Part shown: piece after piece, positions 11,420 through 21,899 of the stretch
How positions within the stretch are numbered: the stretch's first letter is position 1
Layout: the number at the start of each line of letters is the position of its first letter
Origin: Reticulitermes speratus
Taxonomy: Eukaryota > Arthropoda > Insecta > Blattodea > Rhinotermitidae
Length of the DNA: 64,000 nucleotides
Assembly (NCBI GenBank): GCA_021186555.1
Contig: JAJKFL010000031.1
Location: 24,300,452-24,364,451, forward strand
Direction of reading: 5' to 3'
The notes under the pieces: model-generated
What the model saw: only the letters and a program-made list of their open reading frames with translations
Told to the model about the DNA's origin: nothing
The model's database searches: none
Translations under genes and position numbers: made by a program

Positions 11420-11670
11420 AAAGGTAAAGGTGTCCCTATCCACACCATTAAGACGTATAGGGGGAGTAGAGGTTTAGCTCCACCCATTCTAACCTCTGCA
11501 ACAGATGGAGATGAGTGGGCAACTTAACGCTTCGGCCTCCTACCTTCGGAGGAAGTGTTCTCATTGCCCATTGAATAGGAGGCTGGGTGGGCCCCAGAGC
11601 TGGTCTGGACGTGTTGGGGGGGGGGACATCTTTTGCTCCTGACGGGATTTGAAGCCATTATCGTCTAGCC
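11420..11670 (-). mobile_element. SINE C copy split by a hAT MITE
   Basis: On the minus strand the piece holds the SINE C body (GGGGCCCACCCAGCCTCC, CATCTCCATCTGTTGCAGAGG, GGAGCTAAACCTCTACTCCC). Its tRNA-like head is interrupted at 11670; the remainder (CTTAGCGATT...) resumes after 12161. The tRNA-like region is degenerate (CAAATCCCGTC for box B). Confidence 0.75.
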
Positions 11671-12153
11671 CAGTGGTTCCCAAACTTTTTCGGTCCACCG
11701 CCCCCTTGGTTCCATATACGCACCCACAGCGCCCCCCTAACTTTTTTAAAAAACATAAATGCGCTTTTGTTTCCACTTTTATTTTATATTTAAAAAATCG
11801 TTTAAATAAAATTATAAGAGTTAAACTTAATGTTTTATGTGTTAATTAATAAATTAAAATTTATTATATTTTTTATGATTAACAATAATTCATCTAGCAA
11901 TAGTTTATTAAAAATAATATGTGCTTGAATAAGATTCGTAAATTAAAATACTTAGAAATTTAGTTCATTTTTTATTTTAACACAAAAATTACTTTATTTG
12001 AATGTTATTATAAAAATAAATGCACTACTTGTCTACTAGCCCCCCCCCCCCTGTGATAACAGCGCTCCCTTCCACCTGTCGTACCTATTAGCGCCCACCT
12101 CGGTAATTCCACCTCCCCCCAGGGGGCAGTACCGCCCACTTTGGGAACCACTG
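11671..12153. mobile_element. hAT-type MITE (483 bp)
   Basis: Ends are CAGTGGTTCCCAAACTTTTT and the inverse CTTTGGGAACCACTG. An exact 8-base duplication GTCTAGCC (11663-11670 and 12154-12161) flanks it. Both features are diagnostic of hAT transposons. Sub-terminal CGCCCCC and GGGGGCAGTACCGCCC blocks surround an AT-rich core with no transposase. Inserted in the head of a SINE C copy. Confidence 0.93.
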
Positions 12154-12181
12154 GTCTAGCCCTTAGCGATTAACATGTATT

Positions 12182-12977
12182 TAGTGAGGGAAATTATAAT
12201 AGCGTGTTTTCGAAGACTTAAGGAAGATACAGCAGCACAGGTCTTAGGAATAACGAGAGCAGTGCTGAGTACGACGTGATTGTTCTTAACACTTGTCTCT
12301 AACTGTCCGTAAATGTGTGCAAAAGGATCAGAATGTTCATGCTGTCATCTTACGCTTACATTCACGTCGCGAAACTTCGTAAAAAAACTAATATAATGTG
12401 TACCAACTTCAGAATTTGGACCAGTAAATTATCTTATGTATTTTCTCATATATTCTTATGTCTGACAATAACGGAACCTTAATTTGCTGTAGGAAATTAG
12501 CAACTACGTGAGCTTTTGTCTCTTACTGAAGGAGATCTTGGATTGGAATGCAGTGCGGCACGCTTCATGGCCCACGATCGAGTAGAATCACATAGAAGCT
12601 AGCGGAAATAATGTTGAGGTTTGTTACGGTCAGGTTGCTTCGAAATGGCGGTCAAGCAAAATGGCCGGGCGACTTCCTCTCTCCAAAGACCTCGTCTTCT
12701 TTCATGGTTGATAAAATAAACCAGCAGGATAGAATTATGAGTTTAGATCCAGAAGTGAGTACCAGCTACAGTTCATCATCGTTTTTTGACTGTGTTACAA
12801 GAAATATGTTAAACAATTTTTTTCGAAGCTACGTAAAATCTGTTGTGAATGCAGGATTGTTTAGCGATATGTCTTCTTTATATCCGAGACAACGCCAAAT
12901 CTGTACTTTATATAATACGTTTAATGTTAAGTTGCAATGATAGCTATATTCTTTTTTTTTATCTTCTACTCTTTTTA
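12182..12977. other. No gene recognised
   Basis: Open frames at 12611-12940 are short, low in complexity and have no recognisable domain. Confidence 0.4.
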
Positions 12978-13090
12978 GACGCGTTTGCAAAGTTGTTGCG
13001 AAAATCGAGTATTATCTTCGTCGTGCCTCTCCGCCTGTCCGTCCGTCTCTTGTCTTCATGGAGCCACTCGAATCCTACAGTATGGATTTG
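12978..13090 (+). mobile_element. Family E, 5' fragment
   Basis: GACGCGTTTGCAAAGTTG, CTTCGTCGTGCC and CGTCCGTC match the first 100 bases of family E. Similarity stops near a small tandem repeat. Confidence 0.65.
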
Positions 13091-13099
13091 CGTGAAAAA

Positions 13100-13165
13100 T
13101 TATATTTGTAATATCTGTCATTTTTGTAATATCTGTCACGTTTGTAATATCTGTGATGTTTGTAA
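13100..13165. repeat. 18-bp tandem repeat, about 4 units
   Basis: TTTGTAATATCTGTCATT and close variants follow one another four times. The repeat is small and directly follows the truncated family E copy. Confidence 0.8.
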
Positions 13166-13841
13166 TATATAATTTAAAGCTTCGTAATGTTTACTGAAAT
13201 TTGTCGACACGTCGTAATTTTGATTAGATTGGACAAACGTATCAGACAGTTACGTGTCTGTTACCTGCTGGCTTTGTTTCTAAAGATATTATTGCAGTTG
13301 TTACTAATGTTGCCAGTATGCCTGTGGCATCCTGTGGTTACGCAGATGTTCCACAAGTGTCTCGTCTGCGAACATTTCCTGTTTTGTTCAGTAAGCAAAA
13401 TTCTAGCAATATGATTGGGTGTCGTTTTATCGGAGTTGACACAGGCTTATTAATAGATTTTATGTGTTCTACCTGCCGTAAAGTTCTGTAGACTGTCTGT
13501 TTTGTGTTATGCAGTCAGCTACTAAAATAGATATCGTCCGTGTCATTGGTTTTGGCACTGTTCGATTTCTGTGCAGAGGTACAAGCCAGCCGGCAAGCAT
13601 GTGTCGTGTTGTTTCCAGGGCTCTGTTATAGAGTAGGCCTACGTGCGCACATGGGCGCGTGTTTGTATGAATGCATGAGCCTCATTTACTGTTATTATTC
13701 CTTTGGTTTAGATTGACTGTAAGTCAAATTAAACTAAAGGACGGACAAGAAGAAGAAGACTGTAAGTGAAGCGGCTTGTTACCACAAAAATAAATTTAGT
13801 TTCACTGTTTAATTTGGAGTTACTTCTACGTTTAACGTGTG
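13166..13841. other. No feature recognised
   Basis: The small open frame at 13187-13414 is hydrophobic but has no conserved motif. Confidence 0.35.
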
Positions 13842-13856
13842 TAGTGTGTTTGATAG

Positions 13857-14135
13857 GGCACTGCGCTACAAGCCGGAAGGTCGCGGGTTCGATTCCCGAT
13901 GGTGTCACTGGAATTTTTCATAAACATAATCCTTCCGGCCGCACTATGGCCCTGGGGTTGACTCAGCTTCTAACAGAAATGAGTACCAGGAATATTTCCT
14001 GGGGGGGTAAAGGCGGCCGGTGCGTAGGGCTGACAACCTTACCACCTTCATGTGCCGATTGTCTAGAAATCTGGAAGCCTCAACTTCCTGGAACCCTAAG
14101 GGCCTGTCCAGGCGTGTAATGGGATTGCTTTACCT
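13857..14135 (+). mobile_element. SINE B, nearly full length
   Basis: GGCACTGCGCTACAAGCCGG, box B GCGGGTTCGATTCCCG and the body GTACCAGGAATATTTCCTGG, GGCGGCCGGTGCGTAGGG, CCACCTTCATGTGCCGATTG match 43154-43420. A 15-base duplication TAGTGTGTTTGATAG flanks it (13842-13856 and 14136-14150). The first 25 or so bases with box A are missing, so it was 5'-truncated on insertion. Confidence 0.92.
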
Positions 14136-14206
14136 TAGTGTGTTTGATAGCTTCACTAATACGACAATGACTGTGTTCCAATCGCATGTATATTTAGGAT
14201 ATAATA

Positions 14207-14391
14207 CAGTCGAACCCGGTTATAACGACACCGATTTGTATGACACCTCGTATATAGCGTCAGATATTCTGTGGTACAAATTAATTCCTCACTGTTAACC
14301 ATAACATTTTACTCCTCGGTTATACCAACACCCGCTTATAACGACACAAAATATGCAGTCCATTTCATGACGTCATAACCGAGTTCGACTG
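14207..14391. mobile_element. Pogo/Tc1-mariner-like MITE (185 bp)
   Basis: Terminal inverted repeats CAGTCGAACCCGGTTATAAC and CAGTCGAACTCGGTTATGAC (right end, reversed) differ at two positions. TA precedes the left end and TG follows the right, in keeping with a decayed TA target. An inner sub-terminal copy (CTCGGTTATA, CGCTTATAACGACAC) is present. No coding sequence. CAGT ends suggest the pogo branch. Confidence 0.8.
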
Positions 14392-14460
14392 TGTTTAGAA
14401 TATGTTTGTATATGACCCGTTTCTAACGAACAGCTTCATGATTTTGTACTCCTCGCCAAA

Positions 14461-14742
14461 TATTATTCAGGTGATCAAATGAAGGAGGATGAGGTGGGAG
14501 GATTCGTAGCACATGTGGGGGGGGGGGGGGGCGCTTCGAATATCTAGGTGTAGATGGGAATATACGAGTAATACTAAGATGGTGTTAAAACATTGAGATG
14601 AGGTGGCCTGGGTTGCTTTTATGTGGCTCAGGATATGGGCAAGTAGCGGGCTGTTGTGAATGTGGAAATAAACCTTCGTGTTCCACGAAGTGCGGGGAAT
14701 TTATTGACTCGTTGAGGAACTGTCAGCTTCTTGAGCAGGACT
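14461..14742 (+). mobile_element. RTE-type LINE 3' end, decayed
   Basis: The 3' signature matches other copies: GGGCAAGTAGCGGGCTGTTG, GTGAATGTGG, AACCTTCGTGTTCCAC, GCGGGGAATTTATTGACT. Upstream, GATGAGGTGGGAGGATTCG fits the [10 protein letters not shown] coding segment seen at 26434-26945 (minus strand). A 15-base G run at 14517-14531 interrupts the coding part. Confidence 0.7.
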
Positions 14743-14854
14743 GTGCTCTGCTGTTAGCTAAATAGATACGAACCGTTACAATTCTCTGTCTGATGTAGTT
14801 TGTAAGGGATTTGCTTTTCCGAAATGAACCTGGTGCAAATTTTACGAATTTTTT

Positions 14855-14998
14855 AACTGTGCACAATTCACGGACGTTTAGGCAGTGCACATTTCATGAA
14901 CTTTTAGGTGATGCACACTTCGCGGGCTTTCAGATGGCGCACACGTCACAAAAACTTAACTGGTACATGTTTTGAGGACACTTAAGTGATCGCACATG
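14855..14998. repeat. Degenerate 25-28-bp tandem repeat
   Basis: The phrase GTGCACATTTCATGAACTTT and variants (GCACACTTCGCGGGCTTT, GCACACGTCACAAAAACTTA) recur five or six times with heavy divergence. It looks like an old minisatellite. Confidence 0.5.
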
Positions 14999-16973
14999 CC
15001 TCGTTCTGCTGTTTTTATTCTGTATTGAAATTAGGTTCAAGGTTAATTAAATAACACATACACCTTTCAGTTTACTAACACAAATATTTTCCCACATAAA
15101 AAGTTTATTACGAAATAATTTGCACGAATATTTGTATTACAAAACCTCTCCTACATGCTCTAATTGAAAACTTGGTGCAATTCTTTTGCAATAAACTTTT
15201 TCATTTCTGTCAGTTGCACGGAAGATGCACAATATTAAGGTTAAATGTTTCCTACAATGTTAGAAACTTATAGTTGTGTGTCGTCCTTTGAAATCTGCTA
15301 AATTTATGTAACTCAGAATTAAATGTTATCATGGCACAAATTCAGTTATACCCCTCAACTTAATGAGGGTGTATTTCTGCCTGACAATACAGAGATGTGC
15401 GCTAATTCAAAGCGGGGAGAAAATCTTTGCTGCTGATGGGAAAACCGAATCCGTGGGTGTGCGTGTATGTGGAACGAAATCGCTGGGTGTGGGATAGCGG
15501 TCGGATGATAAAAGTTAGGGTGTGCCGGAGGGAATGTGATGTGTCCCAAGACTGAAATTAAACGTAAGGGTCCATTTACTTTGTGCACAATAACTCGGAA
15601 TTCGGAACCACCGAAGCGTTTCGTTCACCCTCCTTATAAGCCAACCCTCCTTTAGCCGGGGCGATCAGGATAAAGATGTCTGCCGCCTATTCTTTTCTGC
15701 ATTTTATTTTTGTCATGTTCATGTATAGTTTTTTTTTTTTAACGGGCAACATTCCTGCTTATCAGCCACGTGTAGGCTTACTTCAGCCATCTCAGTACAC
15801 GTAATTACCATCAAGAGCAGACCAGTACACCTCTTCCTGTCCGCTTCGCACTTATTCCTGATCCAGCCATACTTTCCTTTATTCACTGGCGTCTTTTGTG
15901 CCACGAATTCTTACTACAGTGTGTTTAAGTACTTAGTCTTCTGTACCCCTGTTTGTTGACATTCAACGTTATGTTAAAGTGAACATATCATTTGACTATA
16001 TCACCCTGTTACTAATGATTACTCAGAGCTGACATTTCACACAAAAGTGGGGCGTAAAATTGACTAATGAATTCAGAAATTGATAGGATAGAAATACAGT
16101 AAATGATTCGTTGTGCTTTAATACGTTTACAGGTTAAATATGGAATGATTTTTTTAGTTCATGTCTTTTTGGATTAAGAGAAATTCATGGAGCATATTAA
16201 TTCTCGAAAAGCTGATATTTACTTAGTCGATTACCTATTCTGTCCCTTATGTAATTCCCGATATTTAGTATTGTATGCACGTCTTCTCTCTATTAGCGCT
16301 ATTCTCAGCCAGTTTAATTCATTCACTGACTTAAATCTGCGTCCTGTCTATTTAAGCAGTATTATAAAAATCATTCCCCTTTATATGTTTGTCTTCCACG
16401 TTTTCCACTTTCTTTCCATCTTCCGGACCAAAATTTTGTAAGCATTTCTCTTATCCCCCTGCGTATTAACTTGTCACGCACATCTCACCTTCCTCAACAC
16501 AGTACTGTTTAGTGAAGGGTAAAGAGCTAAGAAGACTGATGTTATGAACATAATCTATTTCTTGCAGGAAAGGTATTGATTAGGTGTACATATTCGGGAA
16601 GGAGACCAAGGAGATAATCCTTACTTTCGGCGCATAAAAGCACATAAGGAATTCTTAATGCTTTCGTCATTGCCTGGCGTGACAAATAAAGGTGCATTGG
16701 AGGGAACGACACGACTTTAGCTTGGAGACACCAGTAACCGAGGCTAGAGTATGGTAAAAGATTAATACTTATCAACAGTTCGAAGAACAGTGACTGTTTT
16801 AACAATGGATACGAAGAGTCACGGAAACATGGCCGATTTTTGTTATTACTTTCCCCTTTGTTACGTCACGTGACGTGACACGTTAACTGACCTCTCCCTC
16901 ATCTAATAATAAATGCATAGAATTTGTTATACTGGATATTTACTTTAAAAAGTTTGGAGGCGAATTCGTGAAA
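14999..16973. other. No gene or repeat recognised
   Basis: Nearly 2 kb without a nameable feature. Short open frames at 15355-15588, 16187-16441 and 16542-16805 show no domain character. Confidence 0.4.
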
Positions 16974-16987
16974 TGTTTGTTTAGTCT

Positions 16988-17173
16988 AGACAATGTTATT
17001 CACCAACTAAATGCACCTGTTTATAAAACACTAAAATATTCTAAAAATGTTTGATAAGGGGCTTTTTATCAAACATTTTTAGAATATTTTAGTGTTTTAT
17101 AAACAGGTGCATTTAGTTGGTGAATAACAGTATCTATACTCGAAAAATGCACGGTGAAAATTAGAATAAAGTT
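16988..17173. mobile_element. Fold-back element, arms identical
   Basis: A perfect inverted repeat of about 62 bases (16995-17056 against 17067-17128) has a loop of about ten bases. The arms contain CACCAACTAAATGCAC, the terminal motif of the hammerhead-bearing fold-back elements. A tail holding the inverse of ACCGTGCATTTTTCG follows on the right. The 14-base duplication TGTTTGTTTAGTCT flanks the unit (16974-16987 and 17174-17187). The ribozyme-containing centre is absent, so this is an internally deleted family member. Identical arms suggest recent insertion or gene conversion. Confidence 0.9.
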
Positions 17174-17482
17174 TGTTTGTTTAGTCTGTTTTATTTGGAG
17201 GGTGATAATATCGAATCGTTCCTTTGTCCGACTTTTACCGCAAAATAACAAAATGTAGAAGTACGTTGTTTTATGCTGTTACTCCACTCGTTACAACGTA
17301 AATCATTCGCGCAATTATTATTTAGTGACAATTAAACGACAGTTTCTCTTCCTCTTACTGGTAAAATAGCGAGTAACCGGGAAACCTACAATTATTTTCT
17401 TAATTCCTTGGCACAGTCCATTTAGTTTCTTCATTTGAAATAAAATTTCAGGGGAAGTGACGATTTCAGTGGGTAGGAAAAC
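17174..17482. other. No feature recognised
   Basis: Short spacer between two fold-back elements. Confidence 0.4.
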
Positions 17483-17497
17483 AGAGTATTGTACTGT

Positions 17498-17957
17498 GCA
17501 TCTTTTTATAATTGATTATTTGTACCAACAAATGCATTAAGACAGTTTTTTCACTGTTTTCATTATTATAAGGATGCCCCAATACGCATTTCGGCAATTA
17601 TTTTGCCATCATCAGCGGGTATTTTAAGTGAGTTTTTTACATAGACCAATTCTTTGGTTACGTCATAACAGTGAGTCAGTATTTGTTACCACGTCGTATA
17701 ACATTTTGTATAATTAGTGGTATTGTTAGGCTGCTAAAAGTTATTAAATTTTAAAATTACAATAAAATCAAGTAGTATATTATACTACCCTCTATAGTAT
17801 AATTATTAATTAATGGCAGTGTGGTCCTATTTTCACCGTGTATTCCAGTTATCTGTGTGTTATGTTGTTGGTAGGACCTCCTTGCCTCTGGGGCATCCTT
17901 ATAATAAAGAAAACAGTGAAAAAACTGTCCTAGTGCATTTGTTGGTACAAATAATCA
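17498..17957. mobile_element. Fold-back element with hammerhead-like motif
   Basis: Arms near 17511-17580 and 17897-17957 mirror each other (GTACCAACAAATGCA, GACAGTTTTTTCACTG, TTATAAGGATGCCCC). The 15-base duplication AGAGTATTGTACTGT lies at 17483-17497 and 17958-17972, so the unit inserted as one piece. The left arm carries a hammerhead-like motif on the minus strand. The right arm has lost the equivalent sequence. Confidence 0.88.
17577..17619 (-). ncRNA. Hammerhead-ribozyme-like motif (CUGAUGA core)
   Basis: On the minus strand: canonical CTGATGA (17609-17615 on +), one extra T, a 5-bp stem II (GGCAA/TTGCC, loop AATAA), GAAA, then stem III AT/AT around GCGT, T at the cleavage position and GGGG. 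Stem I pairs CCC with GGG but has a mismatch next to the core. Hammerhead core positions are as known for the family. The extra base after A9 is a known natural variant position. Activity is unproven. Confidence 0.6.
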
Positions 17958-18053
17958 AGAGTATTGTACTGTTTGCGGGATTTGAGGTTGTAACAACTTT
18001 GTTCATGAAGATTTTTCCATCTTATGAAATATGACGCCGTTTATGTTTGTGTG

Positions 18054-18321
18054 CGGATTCGATTCACGATGGTGTAATTGTAATTTTTCATTTACTTAAT
18101 TCTTTCCGCCGCACTATGGCCCTGGGTTCGACTCAGTCTCTAACATAAATGAGTACCAGGGATGTCTCCTGGGAAGTAAAGGCGGCCGGTTCGTAGGGCT
18201 GACAATCCTACCACCTTCATGTGTCGATTGTCTAGAAATTCTGGGAGCCTCAAGCTTCTGTTGCCCAAAGGGTCTGTCCAGGCCTGTGTAGCGATTGCTT
18301 TTCCTTGTCTAGCTTGCTTCC
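18054..18321 (+). mobile_element. SINE B, 5'-truncated
   Basis: Begins near box B (GGATTCGATTCACG) and continues through GTACCAGGGATGTCTCC, GGCGGCCGGTTCGTAGGG and GTCTAGAAATTCTGGGAGCC. TATGTTTGTGTG at 18042-18053 and TATATTTGTGTG at 18322-18333 look like an aged target duplication. Confidence 0.85.
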
Positions 18322-18333
18322 TATATTTGTGTG

Positions 18334-18774
18334 TAGTTATCTATGTTTCGAAGGAGTTCGCTGCATCCATTTTAAGGATAGTTCAAGATGTTACATTCTG
18401 TTTTATTTTTCGTTTGTGTCTGAGAATAAATCATGTGTCACACGTTTAGAGTTGAAATAAATTAAAGGGTACTTCATAGGTCTATTTGTCCTTTAACGGT
18501 AGAGAAAGTTATTCTTTAGGCAAATATTTTGTTGAAGACGGTCGTAGCCTCTTTGAAATTATCCCGGTATTTACCTGGACAAACTAAGGAACACTTTCCA
18601 AGCCTGATAGCTTTGTTGCCTTTTCTAGACAGCCCTTAGACAAGCGGAGACGCCAGTAGCATGTACGCTAAATAAGCTTGTCTTTATTCTAATTATCAGT
18701 AACGTGTCTCTATTTCGGAATCCTCAAATTAATTCTGTGACATTTTATTCACGCTTAGAAATTTAAGTCTGGTT
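18334..18774. other. No feature recognised
   Basis: Nothing nameable. Confidence 0.35.
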
Positions 18775-18985
18775 GCTGGGTAGTTGTATCTGTCCAGAGA
18801 CTTGGTACCGACTGGCTGACCGGGGTTCTGTTTCCGCCAGGGACTGACATTTTTCTCTACTTAACAGTGTTAGAACAGGTCTGGGGGCTCATCTAGCCTC
18901 CTATCCAATGCATACCAATATCATGTCCCGTGAGTAAAGCGGCCGGAGTGTAAGTCAAGCCCTTCGCTTGCTCGAGCTGACGTAA
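18775..18985 (+). mobile_element. SINE C relative, divergent
   Basis: The order of landmarks is that of SINE C: GGGTAGTTGTATCTG (degenerate box A), GACCGGGGTTCTGTTTCCG (box B region), GGTCTGGGGGCTCATCTAGC, CTCCTATCC and GTGAGTAAAGCGGCCGGAGT. The tail is missing. Confidence 0.6.
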
Positions 18986-20048
18986 GTAAGGCATTGAGCT
19001 GTACGCGTACTCTCCTCTCCCGTAAGTCTTCGCCGCGTGTTCAGTAATTAAGCACAGGGGCTTCTTTAACACGACTTGTAAAATTCCTGTTTGTGTTGAT
19101 GTGTTGTGTGCAGTCTTTGTCGTGTGTTCTTAACACGTGGTTCAGGATATGCTATCCTGTTGAGTGATTTGGTGGCATCTATCGCTGATGGTGTGAGTCA
19201 GCGTATTGTCCGTGATTAGTATCCGCTAAATTTAGTACATCACGTTAAATATATGCATACGAGTGTGTAGGCAACGATAGTAGATATTACCTACTTCCAC
19301 AAGGTCAAGCGTATGGTCTGATATTGAAAAAGACAATCGATAACAATTCTGTCTTCAAAGAAAGAAATATAGACATGTCTGAAGAACTTTACAATACCAT
19401 TTGTGACGTAACATGTTCCGACACTGTTTCCATTTGTGCCTATCTTGTTAACTGCGATAGTTACATGCAGTCTTTTTGCTATTTTGTTGGCAAGGCGCCT
19501 GAGTGTGGATTTCAAAATAACCCAGATGCATGGAAGTCTTGTACGCTTACCCGATCTCCGGAATCCATGCTCCGGACACGCGTGGTTAAACCCTTGTTTT
19601 GTGTCACGATAACCTTGTTCGGACACGTTTTGTTACCTTCCGGATATTTTCTTAGTCTGTTCGAGTCCACCAGTTTCATTTAATTGATGGCTTTCGCTAC
19701 CCGTACTACGGTGAACAGATTGGATTTAAGCTTGTGTCTTCAAAGGCCTTAGATATATTCCACACTGTCACTTTTGTAGGTAACACCTCACACGTTTGCT
19801 GAGAATTTTGTGGGTATATGACAGTGTTCACTGTTACTGTATTACACAAGAAATACCAAATACTTTGCTCGTGATCACTGAACCTCATGTTTGGTATTTA
19901 ACAAGACCAGTGAAGTACATTTATCCTGTTGTGTCTCAACACTTGAAACTGAGCTGTTTGTGGATCTTGAACGACGCAAGTTTCTTTTTCCATTAATGGC
20001 TGATAATTTCACGTTTCTCGACATTTCGGAGGACCTACTCGATTTTTA
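18986..20048. other. No gene recognised
   Basis: Overlapping frames of 111 codons (minus) and 119 codons (plus) at 19291-19683 occupy the same bases. Neither shows a domain, a signal peptide or splice context, so I do not call a gene. Confidence 0.35.
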
Positions 20049-20479
20049 GGCACTTTCGCACAAGCCACTATAAGCGTCTCTCAGCTACGTCATGTCTGTC
20101 CGTCCTTCCGCCCGTCTGTCCGCGTGTATCAGCTCGGCTCGCACTGCACGGATATTCGCGAAATTTGGTACTGGAGATTTCTACGGGAATCTTTCGAAGC
20201 ACTACAGATATGGTTAAAACCTGACAAACATATCGGGCACTGTACGTTAAGAGCTAAGTACGTTTGATATTGTTGACAGCTGTACGAAATATTTTGTAGC
20301 TCGACAGCTGTGCAAAGGGAGCCTATTGTTGCACTTCCATGGCAACACAGCAGTTTTATGTTAACAGTGACATATACGTAAACAACATTAAAAGCGAATG
20401 TATTGTTGCTTTTCCATAGAAACGGTGGTTAAGGGAACGGCCCAAAATATTACGTTATACGTGCATTACCCATCTTGTT
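20049..20479 (+). mobile_element. Family E, divergent subfamily
   Basis: Starts GGCACTTTCGCACAAGCC and shares the CGTCATGTCTGTCCGTCC and CGGGCACTGTACG landmarks plus the end ACGTTATACGTGCATTACCC. The middle (20270-20400) is replaced by sequence not seen in other copies, with CCATGGCAACACAGC in place of the usual block. Confidence 0.7.
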
Positions 20480-20935
20480 AATATGAAGCCACATACTACA
20501 GCAGAAGCCCGAAGGATTCTCTTGCACGAACTACAGTAGTAATTTAACAAATATTCTTAAACCAAAACCGCTGTGAACACGGAGGGCCTTTTTTCTTTTA
20601 CTTGATGACACTTTTCAACATCTCCGACTGGGCGTGATGAATTGGAAGGGATGTGAAAGAAGCACAGACTTAAGAAATTTTAAGTCACCAAGACTAGAAA
20701 CCCGTTCCTTTCCACTAAAGTGTTAAATTTTTACTAACGTATCTGAGGAGTATTCACTGTGAACCGTCTGTGTGACTCATAGAATAGTTTCCCTTTCATT
20801 TAACAATTGCCCTGAGGTTTACCATGAAATGCACTCAAAACGGAAATGTCGAAGTTGTTGCAGGCGCAAAGCGTTTACAATTAATTCAGTTACGTTGTTC
20901 GTAGATCCATATGTTCCGGAACTTCTTATTTATGC
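20480..20935. other. No feature recognised
   Basis: Ordinary sequence between a family E copy and a SINE. Confidence 0.35.
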
Positions 20936-20943
20936 TTTATTGT

Positions 20944-21236
20944 GTGTGTGGGCCGGGATAGCTCAGTCTGTATAGCGACTCGCTACGAGCTGGGCGGTCC
21001 GGTGATCGAATCCCGGTGGGGGCGAGGTTTTTAGCAGCCGTCCAGACCGGCCCTGGGGCCTACCCAGACTCCTATACAAGGGGTACCGGGTCATTCCCGG
21101 GGGTAAAGCGGCCGGGGCGTGGCGTTGACCACCCACCCCCATCTAGCGCTGAGGTTAAAGAAAGAGTAGAGCTATGCCTCTACTCCCCCTCTGGGCCTTC
21201 GTGGCCTGTTCTAGGGAGAACTTTACCTTTACCTTT
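20944..21236 (+). mobile_element. SINE C, full-length copy
   Basis: tRNA-like head GGCCGGGATAGCTCAGTCTG (box A) and TGATCGAATCCCGG (box B), then body GTCCAGACCGGCCCTGGGGC, GGTACCGGGTCATTCCCGGG, GTAAAGCGGCCGGGGCGTGG and CTCTACTCCCCCTCTGGGCC, ending TTTACCTTTACCTTTT. TTTATTGT at 20936-20943 and 21237-21244 is a plausible short duplication. The middle shares a domain with SINE B. Confidence 0.9.
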
Positions 21237-21244
21237 TTTATTGT

Positions 21245-21899
21245 TTTACTCCCTGAAAGAAAATAGCTGAGAATTTCACGGAAAATAGATTCACCTTTAA
21301 AACCTTTGTCTCTAGGAATATTAAAAGTAATACCGAAACCAAGAAATGCACAAAGCCTCTTTTACAGTCGCATTATTTTTACATATAGGACTATAAGTTT
21401 TCCTTATCTATTATAGGAGGGTCCTTGAGAAAACCATGTTATAATGCGTATATCTTATATTCTTTACTTTTGACTCTAACAACAATAGTTCAGATGTAAT
21501 TGTACTGCTATCCCACTACTTCTCTACAATGTCCCGTCACAATTAAGGTATTTATCACATCGTAGGATTAGTGTCTCTATTCCCTGTTCACACAAGTTCG
21601 CGTCATGTATTGGCCATGCGTAAAGGCTGTTTTAAGCATCGTGATGGTCTTTAAATTTATGGCGGCCAAGATTTTGCTTCGGCACTGCAAGCAGATGATA
21701 ATCGATCAGCCACGAATTTCCTTCATGTAATCACAACCAGCGCAAGTTCTTTAGTCATTAAATTTTGCACAGTGTAATCTTGTCTTCTGAACTAACCTCG
21801 TAATTAGGTTAGGTTCACAATTTAGGATCTTGGGACATAAGTTTTTATTTTTCAAAGTGTTCGGACTTCATCCTTTATTCCAGAATTTGTAATTTCAAA
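21245..21899. other. No feature recognised
   Basis: Nothing nameable. Confidence 0.35.

Noticed and set aside
14517-14531. G run as a regulatory quadruplex
   Set aside because: A single homopolymer run inside a decayed LINE; nothing links it to a gene.
19291-19683. Overlapping 111- and 119-codon frames
   Set aside because: Opposite-strand frames occupy the same bases and neither shows conserved features.
20944-21020. Possible functional tRNA gene
   Set aside because: Box A and box B are present, but the cloverleaf is degenerate and SINE body follows directly. The same holds for the heads at 43154, 45431 and 60298.
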